NCBI RefSeq assembly: GCF_036826855.1
Contig: NZ_CP104578.1
Coordinates: forward strand, 1,302,001 to 1,366,000
DNA: 64,000 nucleotides
Direction of reading: 5' to 3'
From: Streptomyces sp. SJL17-4
GTDB taxonomy: Bacteria; Actinomycetota; Actinomycetes; Streptomycetales; Streptomycetaceae
Shown here piece after piece: positions 26,651-38,987 of this stretch. How positions within the stretch are numbered: position 1 is the first letter of the stretch; every line of letters begins with the position of its first letter. The position numbers and the translations under genes are program-made. The notes beneath the pieces are model-generated. The model made no database searches and had not been told where the DNA came from. It saw nothing but the letters and a program-made list of their open reading frames with translations.

Positions 26651-27532
26651 TCAGGCCCCCGGTGCCTCCAGGACGACCACGGCCTCGTCCGTGTACGTAC
26701 GGAAGGTCAGCGTCTCCTGGAAGTACAACTGCACGCTGTACGCGTCGTGGCCCGTGTAACCGATCGCCAGGTCCTGGCCGAGGATCAGCTCGAAGTCGCC
26801 GCCCCGGGTGGACAGGACGAAGCCGCCGCTGAGGGCCGGCGCCCAGATGGGCGAGCCGTCGAGCATCCGGCCGAGGTGCGCCGCGATCGGATAGCCGTGG
26901 TCGGAGGTCTCGCTGACCGCCCGGTACTCGTCGGCGCCGAGGAGCAGCGCGTAGGGGCCGTCGACGCCGGCGAGGCGCAGGGCGGTCAGGGCGCGGCTGA
27001 CGGCGTCGGGGTAGTCACGCGGCTCGGCGGGCAGCTGGACGACCGGGTTGGAGGACCTGGCCCGCAGTCCGTCGACGCCGGCCGCCCCGTACCCGTCGAA
27101 GATCGTCCGGTCCTCGACGAACGCCATGGCCCGCGCCGCGTCCTTGACGGGCTGCCAGTCGGAGTCCTTCGAGCCGCGCTCGACGTCGTCGACGGCGCCC
27201 CGGTCGACGGTGAAGGGCACCCTGAGTTCGAACAGCGGCTTCGCCTCGCGCAGGCGGGCGGTGACGCCGGGGGCGGGCGAGCCCATGTCGCTGAGGTGTC
27301 CCGTACCGACGGCCGCGAGGTCCGGGCCTCCGGGGTCGGGGACGTCGACGACGCGGCGGCCGGCGACGTTGCGGCGGAAGGTGCGGCGGGCCTCCTCCTC
27401 GATCTCGGCCCAGGCCGCCGGGGTGATCGGGGCGAGCTCGCGGTGCAGGTTGCTGGTGTCGAGGCCGAGGTACGGGGCGCTGGTGGGGCCCGGGGTCGTG
27501 GCGTCGGGGGTCGTGGCGTCGGGAGTGGTCAT
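26651..27532 (-). CDS. Encapsulin nanocompartment shell protein (family 1)
   Basis: This 293-residue protein has the HK97-like shell pattern of family 1 encapsulins: [20 protein letters not shown] at the N-terminal cargo-binding helix, [11 protein letters not shown], and the C-terminal [20 protein letters not shown]. It should assemble into a small hollow icosahedral shell that takes in proteins bearing a short C-terminal tag. Compared with the usual 265 residues it has a Thr/Pro-rich N-terminal extension ([12 protein letters not shown]). It starts 6 bp after the DyP stop, and DyP carries such a tag. Cargo and shell are therefore made together. Confidence 0.93.
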   Translation of the reverse strand: MTTPDATTPDATTPGPTSAPYLGLDTSNLHRELAPITPAAWAEIEEEARRTFRRNVAGRRVVDVPDPGGPDLAAVGTGHLSDMGSPAPGVTARLREAKPLFELRVPFTVDRGAVDDVERGSKDSDWQPVKDAARAMAFVEDRTIFDGYGAAGVDGLRARSSNPVVQLPAEPRDYPDAVSRALTALRLAGVDGPYALLLGADEYRAVSETSDHGYPIAAHLGRMLDGSPIWAPALSGGFVLSTRGGDFELILGQDLAIGYTGHDAYSVQLYFQETLTFRTYTDEAVVVLEAPGA

Positions 27533-27538
27533 GGGGAG

Positions 27539-28525
27539 TCAGGCTCCTTTCAGGCTGCCGATGCCCAGGGAGTCTCCCTGGCGGACGGCGGCGTCCGGCG
27601 GCGCGGCGGGCAGGTCGTCGAGGAGGTCGGCGCTCGGCACGAAGAAGAGGCCGCCGGTCACGGCACGGGAGAAGTCGAGGATGCGGTCCGTGTTGCCCGG
27701 GGGATCTCCGAGGAACATGTTGCGCAGCATGAGTTCGGTGACGGCGGGGGTGCGCGCGTAGCCGATGAAGTACGTGCCGATCTCGCCGGCGCCGGCTCGG
27801 CCGAAGGGCATGTTCGCGCGGAAGATCTGCTGGGAGACGCCGTCCTCGTCGACGATGGTGTTCAGCGCGACGTGCGAGTTCGACGGTTTGACGTCGTCGG
27901 GCATCTCCACGTTGGACGCCTTGCCGCGTCCGATGATCTGCTCCTGCTGTTCGACGGTGAGCGCGTCCCAGGCCGGCATCTCGTGCAGGTACTTCTGCAC
28001 CATGACGTAGCTGCCGCCGCGGAAGTCGGGATCCTCGTCGCCGATGTGGACGGCCGCGGCCGCCACCTGGCCGCCCGGGTTCTCGCTGCCGTCGACGAAG
28101 CCGAGGAGGTCGCGCTCGTCGAAGTACGCGAAACCGTGGACCTCGTCGACGACGGTCACGGCGGTGCCCAGGCTCTCGACGATCAGCCGGGCCAGTTCGA
28201 AGCAGAGGTCCATACGCCGGGCACGTACATGGAACAGCAGGTCACCGGGGGTGGCCGGGGCCCGGTGACGGGGGCCCCTGAGGGCTGGGAAGGGGTGGAG
28301 CTCCCGGGGACGCGGACCGCCGACGAGCCGGTCCCAGCCCTCGGATCCGATCCCGGCGACGCAGGTGAGGCCGGAGTCGGGGGAACGGAACGCGACCGAC
28401 CGGGTCAGCCCCGACAGGTCCTGGAGCGCGTCCCGCGCCGTGGCCTCGCCGCCGGGGTTGACGGTGGCCACGAGGAACACGGCCGCCCGGGAGGGCGGGA
28501 CGACGACGGGTTGTACGACGACCAT
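27539..28525 (-). CDS. DyP-type haem peroxidase, encapsulin cargo
   Basis: The 328-residue enzyme has the GxxDG motif in GFVDGSENPGG with distal Asp145 and the proximal haem ligand His218 in PSNSHVALN. DyP enzymes oxidise dyes, phenolics and other donors with hydrogen peroxide. Its C-terminus ends GDSLGIGSLKGA, the consensus cargo-loading peptide of family 1 encapsulins, and the shell gene follows by 6 bp. The ATG at 28525 (MVVVQPVVV) with GGGAG upstream is preferred over an ATG 21 bp earlier that has no ribosome-binding site. The promoter region holds five 16-bp repeats, a likely regulator-binding array. Confidence 0.93.
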   Translation of the reverse strand: MVVVQPVVVPPSRAAVFLVATVNPGGEATARDALQDLSGLTRSVAFRSPDSGLTCVAGIGSEGWDRLVGGPRPRELHPFPALRGPRHRAPATPGDLLFHVRARRMDLCFELARLIVESLGTAVTVVDEVHGFAYFDERDLLGFVDGSENPGGQVAAAAVHIGDEDPDFRGGSYVMVQKYLHEMPAWDALTVEQQEQIIGRGKASNVEMPDDVKPSNSHVALNTIVDEDGVSQQIFRANMPFGRAGAGEIGTYFIGYARTPAVTELMLRNMFLGDPPGNTDRILDFSRAVTGGLFFVPSADLLDDLPAAPPDAAVRQGDSLGIGSLKGA

Positions 28526-28540
28526 GGGACTCCCGCCGAG

Positions 28541-28620
28541 AGGCAATGACGTTCAGAGGCAATGACGTACAGAGGCAACGCGGTACAGCGGCAATGAGGT
28601 ACAGCGGCGATGACGCACAA
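28541..28620. repeat. Five abutting 16-bp direct repeats in the DyP-encapsulin leader/promoter
   Basis: The units are AGGCAATGACGTTCAG (28541-28556), AGGCAATGACGTACAG (28557-28572), AGGCAACGCGGTACAG (28573-28588), CGGCAATGAGGTACAG (28589-28604) and CGGCGATGACGCACAA (28605-28620). They run without gaps, directly before the DyP start on the other strand. They diverge progressively away from the gene and resemble iterons. Confidence 0.9.
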
Positions 28621-28790
28621 AAAGTGACGAAAAGGACAGCGCCAGCGTAGGCGCGCATGATCCGGTACGCAGCCCGTACGGCCGTCCGGAGCCGAGTGGC
28701 ACCCGCTGACCGGCGGGCCTAGCCTGCCCGGAGGGGTGACTTCCTGTTCCTTCATGCCCCGGATATCCGCAGGTGAAAGGGTGAGCAGCC

Positions 28791-31127
28791 GTGAGCACCG
28801 ACCAGGACGCGCAGGAATCCCCGACGCCCGGCGTCTCGGAACCCGTGGAGCACCGCGTGGGGCCCACTCCCGAGGGCGACCCGGAGTTCCACCCGTACCA
28901 CCACCCCGCGGCGGGCTGGGGCGCCGCCAGGAGCGTGACCGGGTTCCTCGTCCGCGAGCGGGCCCTCGTCGACGGCCCGCGCGCGATCATGCGGATGAAC
29001 CACGAGAACACCGGTTTCGACTGCCCCGGCTGCGCGTGGCCCGACGACACCAAGGGCCTGCACCTGGACATCTGCGAGAACGGCATCAAGCACGTCACCT
29101 GGGAGATGACCCGTAAGCGCGTCGGGCGCGCGTTCTTCGCCGCGCACTCGGTGTCCGAGCTCGCCGAGTGGAGCGACTACGACCTGGAGAACGAGGGCCG
29201 GCTGACCGAGCCGATGGTCTACGACCCGGAGTCGGACCACTACGTGCCGATCACCTGGAAGGACGCGTTCGAGGTGGTCGGCCGTGCCCTGCGCGGCCTC
29301 GACAACCCCCACCAGGCGTCCTTCTACACATCGGGACGGCTCGGCAACGAGGCGACCTTCCTCTACCAGCTGATGGCCCGCGAGCTCGGCACCAACAACC
29401 TGCCCGACTGCTCCAACATGTGTCACGAGGCGAGCGGCCGCGCCCTCCAGGCCTCCCTGGGCACGGGCAAGGGCACCGTCGACCTCAAGGACTGGGAGAC
29501 CGCCGACGCGCTGTTCATCTTCGGGGTGAACGCCGCCTCGAACGCGCCCCGGATGCTGACCGCGCTCGCCGAGGCCCACCACCGCGGCGCGCGGATCGTG
29601 CACGTCAACCCGCTGGTCGAGGCCGCCGCCACCCGGACGATCGTGCCGCACGACTTCACGGACATGGCCCTCCTCAGGACGACGAAGACCAGCACCCTGA
29701 ACCTCCAGCCCCGCATCGGCGGCGACATGGCGCTGGTCCGCGGGATGGCCAAGGCGATCCTCGAGCAGTCCGCGACCGACGCCAAGGCCCTCGACCACGA
29801 GTTCATCGACCGCCACACCAGCGGCTTCGACGAGTACCGCGCGCGGTGCGAGGCCACACCGTGGGAGGAGATCGAGCGGCAGTCCGGACTGAGCCGCGCC
29901 GATGTCCTCAAGGCCGCGCGCGTGTACGGCGAGGCCGACCGCTCCATCGTCAGCTGGTGTCTGGGCCTCACCCAGCACGAGCACGGCGTCGACACCGTCC
30001 GGGAGATCGTCAACCTGTTGCTGCTCCGCGGCAACCTGGGGCGCGAGGGCGCCGGCCCCTCCCCCGTACGCGGACACAGCAACGTCCAGGGCAACCGCAC
30101 CTGCGGCATCGACCACCGCCCCGGCGACGCCTTCCTCGACCGTCTCGCCGAGGCCTGCGGGATCGAACCGCCGCGCGAGCACGGCCTGGACACCGTCCGT
30201 ACCATCGAGGCGATGCGGCGCGGCGAGATCAAGGTCTTCGTCGGCATGGGCGGCAACTTCGCGCTCGCCGCTCCCGACACCCCGCTCACCTACGCGGCGC
30301 TGCGCACCTGCGACCTCACCGTCCAGGTGAGCACCAAGCTGAACCGCAGCCATATCGTCCACGGCAAGCAGGCCCTGATCCTGCCGTGCCTCGGCCGCAC
30401 CGAGAAGGACCATCAGCGCAAGGGCATCCAGAGCACCTCCGTCGAGGACTCGATGAGCATGGTCCATCTGTCGATCGGCATGAAGCGCCCGGCCTCCCCG
30501 CACCTGCTGTCCGAACCGGCGATCGTCGCCGGCATGGCGCGGGCCGCGCTGCCCGACAGCGCGACGCCCTGGGAGTGGTACGTCGAGGACTACGACCGCA
30601 TCCGGGACACCATGGCCAAGGCCCTGGACGGCTTCGAGGACTTCAATCGGCGGGTGCGTCTCCCGCTCGGCTTCCGCATCAAGCAGCCGGCCCGCGAGCT
30701 GGTCTTCCTCACCCCGTCGGGGCGCGCCGAGTTCTCCAGCGCCCCGCTGCCCGACGTCGTGCCGGAGCCGGGCACGCTGGCCCTGGGCACGATGCGGTCC
30801 CACGACCAGTGGAACACGACCATCTACTCCGACAACGACCGCTACCGCGGCATCAAGAACCTGCGCACGCTGGTCCTCATGAACCGGGCCGACATGCGGG
30901 AGCGCGGGATCGCCGACATGGGACCCGTCGACATCACCAGCACCGCGAAGGACGGCAGCAAGCGGTCCGTGAGCGGCTACCTCGCGGTTCCGTACGACAT
31001 CCCCCGGGGCTGCGCGGCCGGCTACATGCCCGAGATGAACGTGCTGTGCGCGCTGGTCGACTACAGCACGCAGAGCGACCAGCCGATCATGAAGCACGTC
31101 AAGGTGACGATCGCGCCCACCGGTTGA
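28791..31127 (+). CDS. FdhF/YdeP-family molybdopterin oxidoreductase
   Basis: A 778-residue molybdenum enzyme of the bis-molybdopterin-guanine-dinucleotide (DMSO-reductase) superfamily, YdeP branch. Signs are [11 protein letters not shown] near residue 76, [17 protein letters not shown] (about 205-221) in the cofactor region, [13 protein letters not shown], and a C-terminal cofactor domain with [14 protein letters not shown]. The N-terminal four-cysteine iron-sulfur site of true formate dehydrogenases is not complete. The physiological substrate of the branch is not settled. It begins with GTG at 28791, after GAAAGGGTGAG. fdhD follows after 224 bp on the same strand and may mature its cofactor. 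Confidence 0.9.
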   Translation: MSTDQDAQESPTPGVSEPVEHRVGPTPEGDPEFHPYHHPAAGWGAARSVTGFLVRERALVDGPRAIMRMNHENTGFDCPGCAWPDDTKGLHLDICENGIKHVTWEMTRKRVGRAFFAAHSVSELAEWSDYDLENEGRLTEPMVYDPESDHYVPITWKDAFEVVGRALRGLDNPHQASFYTSGRLGNEATFLYQLMARELGTNNLPDCSNMCHEASGRALQASLGTGKGTVDLKDWETADALFIFGVNAASNAPRMLTALAEAHHRGARIVHVNPLVEAAATRTIVPHDFTDMALLRTTKTSTLNLQPRIGGDMALVRGMAKAILEQSATDAKALDHEFIDRHTSGFDEYRARCEATPWEEIERQSGLSRADVLKAARVYGEADRSIVSWCLGLTQHEHGVDTVREIVNLLLLRGNLGREGAGPSPVRGHSNVQGNRTCGIDHRPGDAFLDRLAEACGIEPPREHGLDTVRTIEAMRRGEIKVFVGMGGNFALAAPDTPLTYAALRTCDLTVQVSTKLNRSHIVHGKQALILPCLGRTEKDHQRKGIQSTSVEDSMSMVHLSIGMKRPASPHLLSEPAIVAGMARAALPDSATPWEWYVEDYDRIRDTMAKALDGFEDFNRRVRLPLGFRIKQPARELVFLTPSGRAEFSSAPLPDVVPEPGTLALGTMRSHDQWNTTIYSDNDRYRGIKNLRTLVLMNRADMRERGIADMGPVDITSTAKDGSKRSVSGYLAVPYDIPRGCAAGYMPEMNVLCALVDYSTQSDQPIMKHVKVTIAPTG

Positions 31128-31351
31128 CCTCCCTCATCGCCCTCGTGCGAGCCGCTCGGGCGGCCCCCGGGAGTCGTTCGTCCGCCTCGAAGGGTCGCCC
31201 GGGGCGATGCCGTCGCCGGCCCCGTGACAGAGTCGTGGACAGCCCCCGAACAGGCACGCCCGGACGACAGGACGACCGGACGACCACGACCGGACGGCAG
31301 GGCCGCACATCGAGCACCGTCGGAGCGGCGCTCCGAGGAGAGGAACGAACC

Positions 31352-32188
31352 ATGGGACGAGTGACCGTACGGCGGCGCGTCCTGCGCGTGCGCGAGGGGG
31401 ACTCCTCCTACCGCCCCGACACCCTGGCCGCCGAGGAGCCGATGGAGATCAGGGTCGGCGGACGCCCGCTGACGGTGACCATGCGGACCCCGGGCGACGA
31501 CTTCGACCTCGCGGTCGGTTTCCTGGTGAGCGAGGGCGTGGTGCACTCCGCCGAGGACGTGGCCGGTATCCGCTACTGCGCGGGGGCCACGGCGGACGGC
31601 GGCAACACGTACAACGTGGTCGACGTCGGTCTGGCGCCCGGCGTCGCCGCCCCCGACGCGTCCCTGGAGCGCAACTTCTACACGACCTCCTCGTGCGGTC
31701 TGTGCGGCAAGGCCAGCCTGGACGCGGTCCGCACGACGGCCGCCTGGTCGGTCGCCGAGGATCCGCTGCGGATCGGGACGGACGTCCTGGCGGCCCTGCC
31801 GGACCGGCTGCGGGCGGCCCAGCGGGTCTTCGACACCACGGGCGGGCTGCACGCCGCCGGGCTCTTCACCGCCGAGGGCGAGCTGGTGTGCCTGCGGGAG
31901 GACGTCGGCCGGCACAACGCCGTCGACAAGGTCGTCGGCCACGCGCTGCGCGAGGGACTCCTGCCGCTGCGCGAGTCGGTCCTGATGGTGAGCGGCCGCG
32001 CTTCGTTCGAGCTGGTGCAGAAGGCGGTGATGGCCGGGATCCCGCTGCTCGCGGCGGTCTCGGCGCCGTCCTCGCTCGCGGTGGACCTCGCGGCGGAGAG
32101 CGGGCTGACCCTGGTCGGCTTCCTGCGCGGATCCTCGATGAACGTGTACACGGGCGACGAACGGCTGAGCTCCGAGCCCATGGCCTGA
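31352..32188 (+). CDS. fdhD: Formate dehydrogenase accessory sulfurtransferase FdhD
   Basis: This 278-residue protein matches FdhD throughout. It has the CGLCGKAS motif, whose cysteines relay sulfur, along with [12 protein letters not shown] near the start and [17 protein letters not shown] and [17 protein letters not shown] in the C-terminal half. FdhD moves sulfur from a cysteine desulfurase to the molybdenum cofactor of formate-dehydrogenase-like enzymes. The ATG at 31352 follows GAGGAGAGG. Its position after the YdeP-type gene suggests that enzyme as a client. The spacer before it holds short GGACGAC-type repeats. Confidence 0.93.
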   Translation: MGRVTVRRRVLRVREGDSSYRPDTLAAEEPMEIRVGGRPLTVTMRTPGDDFDLAVGFLVSEGVVHSAEDVAGIRYCAGATADGGNTYNVVDVGLAPGVAAPDASLERNFYTTSSCGLCGKASLDAVRTTAAWSVAEDPLRIGTDVLAALPDRLRAAQRVFDTTGGLHAAGLFTAEGELVCLREDVGRHNAVDKVVGHALREGLLPLRESVLMVSGRASFELVQKAVMAGIPLLAAVSAPSSLAVDLAAESGLTLVGFLRGSSMNVYTGDERLSSEPMA

Positions 32189-32244
32189 CGCGTACGGGCC
32201 GGGAGCCGCCGGGCCGTCAGGACACACCTCCCAGGAGGAGCAGG

Positions 32245-34743
32245 CTAGTCCTTCTTCTGGATGGTGCAGTGGAGGGAGTCGTCGATGACGTCGGCGACGA
32301 TCGTGTCCCCCGGGTCCGCCTCCCCGCCGAGCAGCAGGGAGGCGATGCGGTTGTCGAGCTCCGTCTGGATCGTGCGGCGCAGCGGGCGGGCGCCGAACTC
32401 CGGCTGGTAGCCGTGGGCCACGAGCAGTTTCTTCGCCGCCTCGGTGACTTCGAGGGTCATGCCCTGGGCATGCACCCGGTGCTTGCTGCGGTCCAGGAGG
32501 TGGTCGACGATCTCCGACAGGTCCTTCTCGGTGAGGCTGTGGAAGACGATGATGTCGTCGATGCGGTTGAGGAACTCGGGCAGGAATCGGCCCCGCAGGT
32601 CCTCCATCAGTTCGCCCTTGAGTTCGGCCGCGTCGCCCTCGTGGGCGAGGATCCGGTGGGCGCCGATGTTGGACGTCATGATGACGACGCAGTGCCGGAA
32701 GTCGACCGTGCGGCCCTGTCCGTCGGTGAGCCGCCCGTCGTCGAGGATCTGGAGCAGGGTGTTGAAGACGTCGGGGTGCGCCTTCTCCACCTCGTCGAAG
32801 AGGACCACGCTGTACGGGTTGCGGCGCACCTTCTCGGTGAGCTGGCCGGCCTCCTCGTAACCGACGTATCCGGGCGGGGCTCCGACGAGCCGGGCGACGG
32901 TGTGCTTCTCCTGGAACTCGCTCATGTCGAACCGGATCATGCGGTTCTCCGCGCCGAAGAGCAGTTCGGCGAGGGTCTTGGCGAGTTCGGTCTTGCCGAC
33001 GCCCGTGGGGCCGAGGAAGAGGAACGAGCCGACGGGGCGGTTCGGGTCGCCCATGCCGGCGCGGTTGCGGCGTACGGCCTCGGAGACCGCGGTGACCGCT
33101 TCGTCCTGGCCGACGATCCGGGCGTGCATCTCCTCCTCCAGCCTGAGGAGTTTCTCCTTCTCGCCGGCGGTGAGCTGGGAGACGGGGATGCCGGTGCGGC
33201 GCGAGACGATGTCGGCGATGTCGGCGGCGGTGACCGAGACGACGCCCTCGCGGCGCTCCTCGATGCCCGCGAGTTCGCCCTCCGCCTCGGCGATCTGCCG
33301 CTTCAGGTCCGAGGCCTGCTCGAACTGCTCGGCGGCCACGGCCTGGTCCTTCTCCCGCCGGAGCTTGGCGAGCCGGTCCTCCCGGCTGACGACCTCGGTG
33401 GAGCGGCCGGCACCGCGCAGCCGTACGCGCGCGCCCGCCTGGTCCATCAGGTCGATGGCCTTGTCGGGCAGGAAGCGGTCGCTGATGTACCGGTCGGAGA
33501 GTTCCGCCGCCGCCGTGAGGGCGCCGTCGGCGAACCGGACCTGGTGGTGGGCCTCGTACGCGTCCCGCAGTCCCTCCAGGATCTGTACGGTCTCCTCGAC
33601 CGTCGGCTCCGGGATGAGGACGGGCTGGAAGCGCCGTTCGAGTGCGGCGTCCTTCTCGATGTGCTTGCGGTACTCGTCGATCGTCGTCGCGCCGACGACA
33701 TGCAGCTCGCCCCGCGCGAGGGCGGGCTTGAGCATGTTGCCCGCGTCCATCGCGCCTTCCCCCGACGCGCCCGCGCCGACGACCGTGTGCAGTTCGTCGA
33801 TGAAGAGGATGATGTCGCCCTCGGACTTCTGGACGTCCTCGATGACCTTCTTGAGGCGCTCCTCGAACTGGCCGCGGTACTGCGCTCCGGCCACCAGACC
33901 GGACAGGTCGAGGGAGACGACCCGCTTGCCCTTCAGAGTGTCGGGCACCTCGCCCGCCACGATCCGCTGGGCGAGTCCTTCGACGATGGCGGTCTTGCCG
34001 ACGCCGGGCTCGCCGATGAGCACGGGATTGTTCTTGGAGCGCCGCGAGAGGATCTCGATGGTCTGCTCGATCTCCTCGGCGCGGCCGACCACCGGGTCGA
34101 GCCTGCCCGCCTTCGCCTCGTCCGTCAGGTCCCTGCCGAACTCGTCCAGGGTGGTGGCCGGCTGCTTCTGCTGCTGTCCGGCGGCCGGGGCACCGCCGTC
34201 GGAGCGGACCGCCCGGTCCGTGAGGCCGCGCAGCTTCTTCACGTCGTGGTCGTCCGCGCCCAGGAGCCGGGTCGCCCCGGAATCGGAGTCGTCGAGGAGC
34301 GCCGCGAGGATGTGCTCGGGGCCGATGTACGACACGCCCGCCTCCTGCGAGCGGCCGTAGGCGGCGGCGAGCGTGCGCTTGGCCGCGGGGGTGAGTCCGG
34401 GTTCCGAGGAGGGCTCGCCGGCTTCCCGGGGCAGCACCTCGTCGAGCTGGGCCGCGAGCGCCTCGGGGTCGACGCCGACCCGGGACAGCAGCCTGCGCGA
34501 GGGGGCGACCTGGGTCGCGGCCCACAGCAGGTGCTCCGTGTCGAGGTCGGACGTGCCGTCCTCACCGGCCTTCCGGGCGGCCAGGTTGAGGAGTTCGTGC
34601 GAGGACTCGGTCAGCAGACGTCCGATGGGTACGCGCTGTACGGCCGGGGGCGACGACGCCGGCGACATTCCGAAGAACCGGTTCAGCATGTCGCTGAACG
34701 GGTCGTCGGACGAACCGAAGGGTGAACCGAACGCCATCGACAT
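32245..34743 (-). CDS. ClpC-like AAA+ unfoldase/disaggregase
   Basis: An 832-residue protein with an N-terminal double Clp repeat (about 45-185), a first AAA+ domain with GEPGVGKT and [10 protein letters not shown], a short helical middle domain of ClpC size ([20 protein letters not shown]), and a second AAA+ domain with [12 protein letters not shown] and [11 protein letters not shown]. After [17 protein letters not shown] there is no (L/I/V)GF tripeptide, the loop by which ClpC and ClpA dock on ClpP. It may therefore work as a stand-alone unfoldase or disaggregase. The ATG at 34743 follows GGAG by about 6 nt. The N-terminus ([20 protein letters not shown]) is Gly/Phe/Asp-rich. Confidence 0.85.
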   Translation of the reverse strand: MSMAFGSPFGSSDDPFSDMLNRFFGMSPASSPPAVQRVPIGRLLTESSHELLNLAARKAGEDGTSDLDTEHLLWAATQVAPSRRLLSRVGVDPEALAAQLDEVLPREAGEPSSEPGLTPAAKRTLAAAYGRSQEAGVSYIGPEHILAALLDDSDSGATRLLGADDHDVKKLRGLTDRAVRSDGGAPAAGQQQKQPATTLDEFGRDLTDEAKAGRLDPVVGRAEEIEQTIEILSRRSKNNPVLIGEPGVGKTAIVEGLAQRIVAGEVPDTLKGKRVVSLDLSGLVAGAQYRGQFEERLKKVIEDVQKSEGDIILFIDELHTVVGAGASGEGAMDAGNMLKPALARGELHVVGATTIDEYRKHIEKDAALERRFQPVLIPEPTVEETVQILEGLRDAYEAHHQVRFADGALTAAAELSDRYISDRFLPDKAIDLMDQAGARVRLRGAGRSTEVVSREDRLAKLRREKDQAVAAEQFEQASDLKRQIAEAEGELAGIEERREGVVSVTAADIADIVSRRTGIPVSQLTAGEKEKLLRLEEEMHARIVGQDEAVTAVSEAVRRNRAGMGDPNRPVGSFLFLGPTGVGKTELAKTLAELLFGAENRMIRFDMSEFQEKHTVARLVGAPPGYVGYEEAGQLTEKVRRNPYSVVLFDEVEKAHPDVFNTLLQILDDGRLTDGQGRTVDFRHCVVIMTSNIGAHRILAHEGDAAELKGELMEDLRGRFLPEFLNRIDDIIVFHSLTEKDLSEIVDHLLDRSKHRVHAQGMTLEVTEAAKKLLVAHGYQPEFGARPLRRTIQTELDNRIASLLLGGEADPGDTIVADVIDDSLHCTIQKKD

Positions 34744-34868
34744 GTCAGCTCCAGAGACGCGTGGGGGTATTCCCACTCAAACGTGACGTCCTGGGCTCCG
34801 CAACCGGAGTGGGGCCCTGCGCAGTTCGCCCGCCGGAGCCGGTGCGCGAACGGTCCGCGGACCCGCCG

Positions 34869-35004
34869 GTGGCCGAGCACGAACGAGCCGGTACGAGCGC
34901 CTGTGGCCGACCACGAGCCAGTCGGTACGCGCGCCGGTGGCCGTGTGCGAGCAGTCCGGTACGCCCGTCGGTGGCCACACGCGAACGACCCGGTACGCGC
35001 GTCG
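34869..35004. repeat. Four tandem 34-bp repeats between the Clp and membrane-permease genes
   Basis: Units at 34869-34902, 34903-34936, 34937-34970 and 34971-35004 all begin GTGGCC and contain CGGTACG, with a partial fifth unit after. They fill most of the 332-bp divergent spacer. The frames here give only repetitive Arg/Ala/Thr-rich products, so no gene is called. Confidence 0.85.
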
Positions 35005-35075
35005 GGGCCGACACGCCCGTCTCCCGTACGGGCCGCAATCCCCGCCACGACGGCGCCCGCGTCGACGATGACACC

Positions 35076-36353
35076 ATGACGTCCGCGATCCCCCCGCACA
35101 CCGCCGACCCGCAGGTCCGCGCCCGGGCCCTCGTCCGGAACCCCAAACTGTGGCTCGTACCGACCGTCCTGAGCGCGCTGGTCGCCGTGGGCCTCTCGCT
35201 CCTCTACATGGGCGGCATCCTCAACCCGAACGACAACCTGCACAGGCTGCCCGTCGCCCTCGTCGACGAGGACCGGGGCACCCCACTGCCCGGACAGCGG
35301 GAGACCCTGGGGAAGCAGATCACCGACGGGATCGTCGCCGCCGGTTCCTCGACGACCGGCGTGGACTGGCGGCGGCTGGACCGCGCACAGGCCCAGGACG
35401 CGCTGGCGTCCGGCGAGATCTTCGGCGCCCTCGTCGTCCCGGAGAACTTCACCGCCTCCGTCGCCGCCCTGACCACGGACCGGGCGACCGTACGGCCGAC
35501 GATCACCGTGCTCACCAATCCCGGCCTCGGCAGCCTGGGTTCGTCGCTCACGTCCCAGATCAACCAGAACGCCGCCCATCAGGCCTCACTGACCATCGGC
35601 AAGCAGCTCACGGCCTCCACCGACGTCCCGACGACCCGACTGCTCCTGGCCGACCCGGTCGCCGTCACCACCGAGGTCGGCCATCCGATCGGCCGGCACA
35701 GCGGCCTGGGCCTGACCGCCTTCTACTACACGCTGCTGCTCGTCCTCGGCGGCTTCATCGGCGGCAACCTCGTCAACAGCGGCGTCGACACCGCGCTCGG
35801 CTACGCCGACAGCGAGATCGGCCCCTGGCACTCCCGGCACCCCACGGTCCCGATCGACCGCACGCAGACGCTGATCCTGAAGATGCTGATGACGGCGGGC
35901 ATCTCGGTCCTCACCTCGACGCTCGTCATGGTGGCCACGATCTCGGTCCTCGGCATGGACGCCTCGCACCTGCCGATGCTGTGGCTCTTCTCCTACTGCG
36001 CGACGGTCGCCGTCGGTCTGGGCGTCCAGGCCATCAACGCCGCGTTCGGCGGCATCGGCCAGCTCGTCTCCATGTTCATCTTCATCGCGCTGGCCCTCCC
36101 CTCCTCCGGCGCCACCGTCCCCCTGGAGGCCACCCCGGGCTTCTACCGCTTCCTGGGCGTCTTCGAGCCGATGCACCAGCTCAGCGCGGGTGTCCGGGCC
36201 ATCCTGTACTTCGACGCCCAAGCCGACGCCGGCCTGGCCCGCGGCTGGATCATGATCGCGGTCGGCACGGTCCTGGCCCTGGCGTTCGGTCTCGGCATGA
36301 CCCACTACTACGACCGCCGGGGCCTGCGCCGCCTCACCCCGCAACCCACCTGA
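35076..36353 (+). CDS. ABC-2/YhgE-Pip-like membrane permease
   Basis: This 425-residue protein has one N-terminal helix (LWLVPTVLSALVAVGLSLLYM), an extracytoplasmic domain of about 190 residues (with LPVALVDEDRGTPL and IFGALVVPENF), and five C-terminal helices (for example FYYTLLLVLGGFIGGNLV). This is the layout of YhgE/Pip and ABC-2-type permeases used in type VII-like or drug export. No ATPase gene is adjacent, so the partner is unknown. The ATG at 35076 is chosen because the upstream frame passes through the 34-bp repeats. Confidence 0.75.
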   Translation: MTSAIPPHTADPQVRARALVRNPKLWLVPTVLSALVAVGLSLLYMGGILNPNDNLHRLPVALVDEDRGTPLPGQRETLGKQITDGIVAAGSSTTGVDWRRLDRAQAQDALASGEIFGALVVPENFTASVAALTTDRATVRPTITVLTNPGLGSLGSSLTSQINQNAAHQASLTIGKQLTASTDVPTTRLLLADPVAVTTEVGHPIGRHSGLGLTAFYYTLLLVLGGFIGGNLVNSGVDTALGYADSEIGPWHSRHPTVPIDRTQTLILKMLMTAGISVLTSTLVMVATISVLGMDASHLPMLWLFSYCATVAVGLGVQAINAAFGGIGQLVSMFIFIALALPSSGATVPLEATPGFYRFLGVFEPMHQLSAGVRAILYFDAQADAGLARGWIMIAVGTVLALAFGLGMTHYYDRRGLRRLTPQPT

Positions 36354-36415
36354 GGGATACGGCGGTGAGGACGGGGGCCACCGCCGGGCGCCTCCCGCCG
36401 CCTACCGCCTACCGC

Positions 36416-38446
<2,031 letters not shown>

Positions 38447-38657
38447 TCACCCACCCTATCGGCCGCCACGGACACCCCGGCCGCACCGCCGAAACCTGTG
38501 GACAACCCCCGCCCCCTCCTGCGCGCACCCGGCCCGCGCCGCACGACTACGCTCGATGACGGCCCCGAGGCAACGTGGGGGGCGAACCCTGCGTCCTTCT
38601 GGACAGGGACGCATCGGCCTATGCAACAGCCACGGCCACAGGGAAGCAGGACACATC

Positions 38658-38909
38658 ATGAGCGACAAGGCCCGTACTCTCTTCGACGCGCTCGATCTCG
38701 ACCATGACGGAAGCCTGACGCGCATCGAGGTCATCAACGCGCTGCGGGCCAAGGGCCCGACCCTTGCCGCTCAGGGCGTGATCCCCGCGTGGGGCGTGGG
38801 GAACGACGACGACGCCTCGGCTCTGTTCGACCAGGCCGACCAGAACGGCGACCGCGTCCTGTCGTTCGAGGAGTTCGCCGCGCTGGTCGACCGCCGCTTC
38901 GGCTGGTGA
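38658..38909 (+). CDS. Small EF-hand calcium-binding protein
   Basis: This 83-residue protein carries two EF-hand loops: DLDHDGSLTRIE (about residues 12-23) and DQADQNGDRVLSFEE (about 60-74), with Asp/Asn/Gly/Glu in the calcium-ligand positions. The order matches small calerythrin-type sensors of streptomycetes. There is no signal peptide, so it is cytoplasmic. The ATG at 38658 follows AAGCAGGA. A strong bidirectional hairpin terminates it. Confidence 0.88.
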   Translation: MSDKARTLFDALDLDHDGSLTRIEVINALRAKGPTLAAQGVIPAWGVGNDDDASALFDQADQNGDRVLSFEEFAALVDRRFGW

Positions 38910-38934
38910 CACCGGACCACGCCCGCGCAACAGA

Positions 38935-38969
38935 GAACCGGCACCGCGCTGTCCGCGCGATGCCGGTTC
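38935..38969. terminator. Bidirectional hairpin terminator
   Basis: A 15-bp stem with one mismatch (38935-38949 with 38955-38969) lies between the convergent EF-hand and secreted-protein genes and suits both strands. Confidence 0.8.
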
Positions 38970-38987
38970 GTCCGCCCGGAGGACCGG

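Noticed and set aside
28791..31090. Very long opposite-strand open frames across the molybdoenzyme and across 44.3-47.4 kb
   Set aside because: GC-rich DNA leaves long stop-free shadows on the other strand; these have no domain motifs and no start sites, while the forward products match known families completely.
28791..31127. Formate dehydrogenase alpha subunit (fdhF) proper
   Set aside because: The N-terminal four-cysteine iron-sulfur site is incomplete and the CPGCAW motif points to the YdeP branch.
34741..34800. Possible HspR/HAIR site before the Clp gene (TTTGAGT)
   Set aside because: Only one half-site is present; the second ACTCAAG arm at 7-bp spacing is missing.
34869..35004. Tandem repeats taken as a CRISPR array
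   Set aside because: Units abut without unique spacers and no cas gene is present. The same holds for the arrays at 28541 and 51636.
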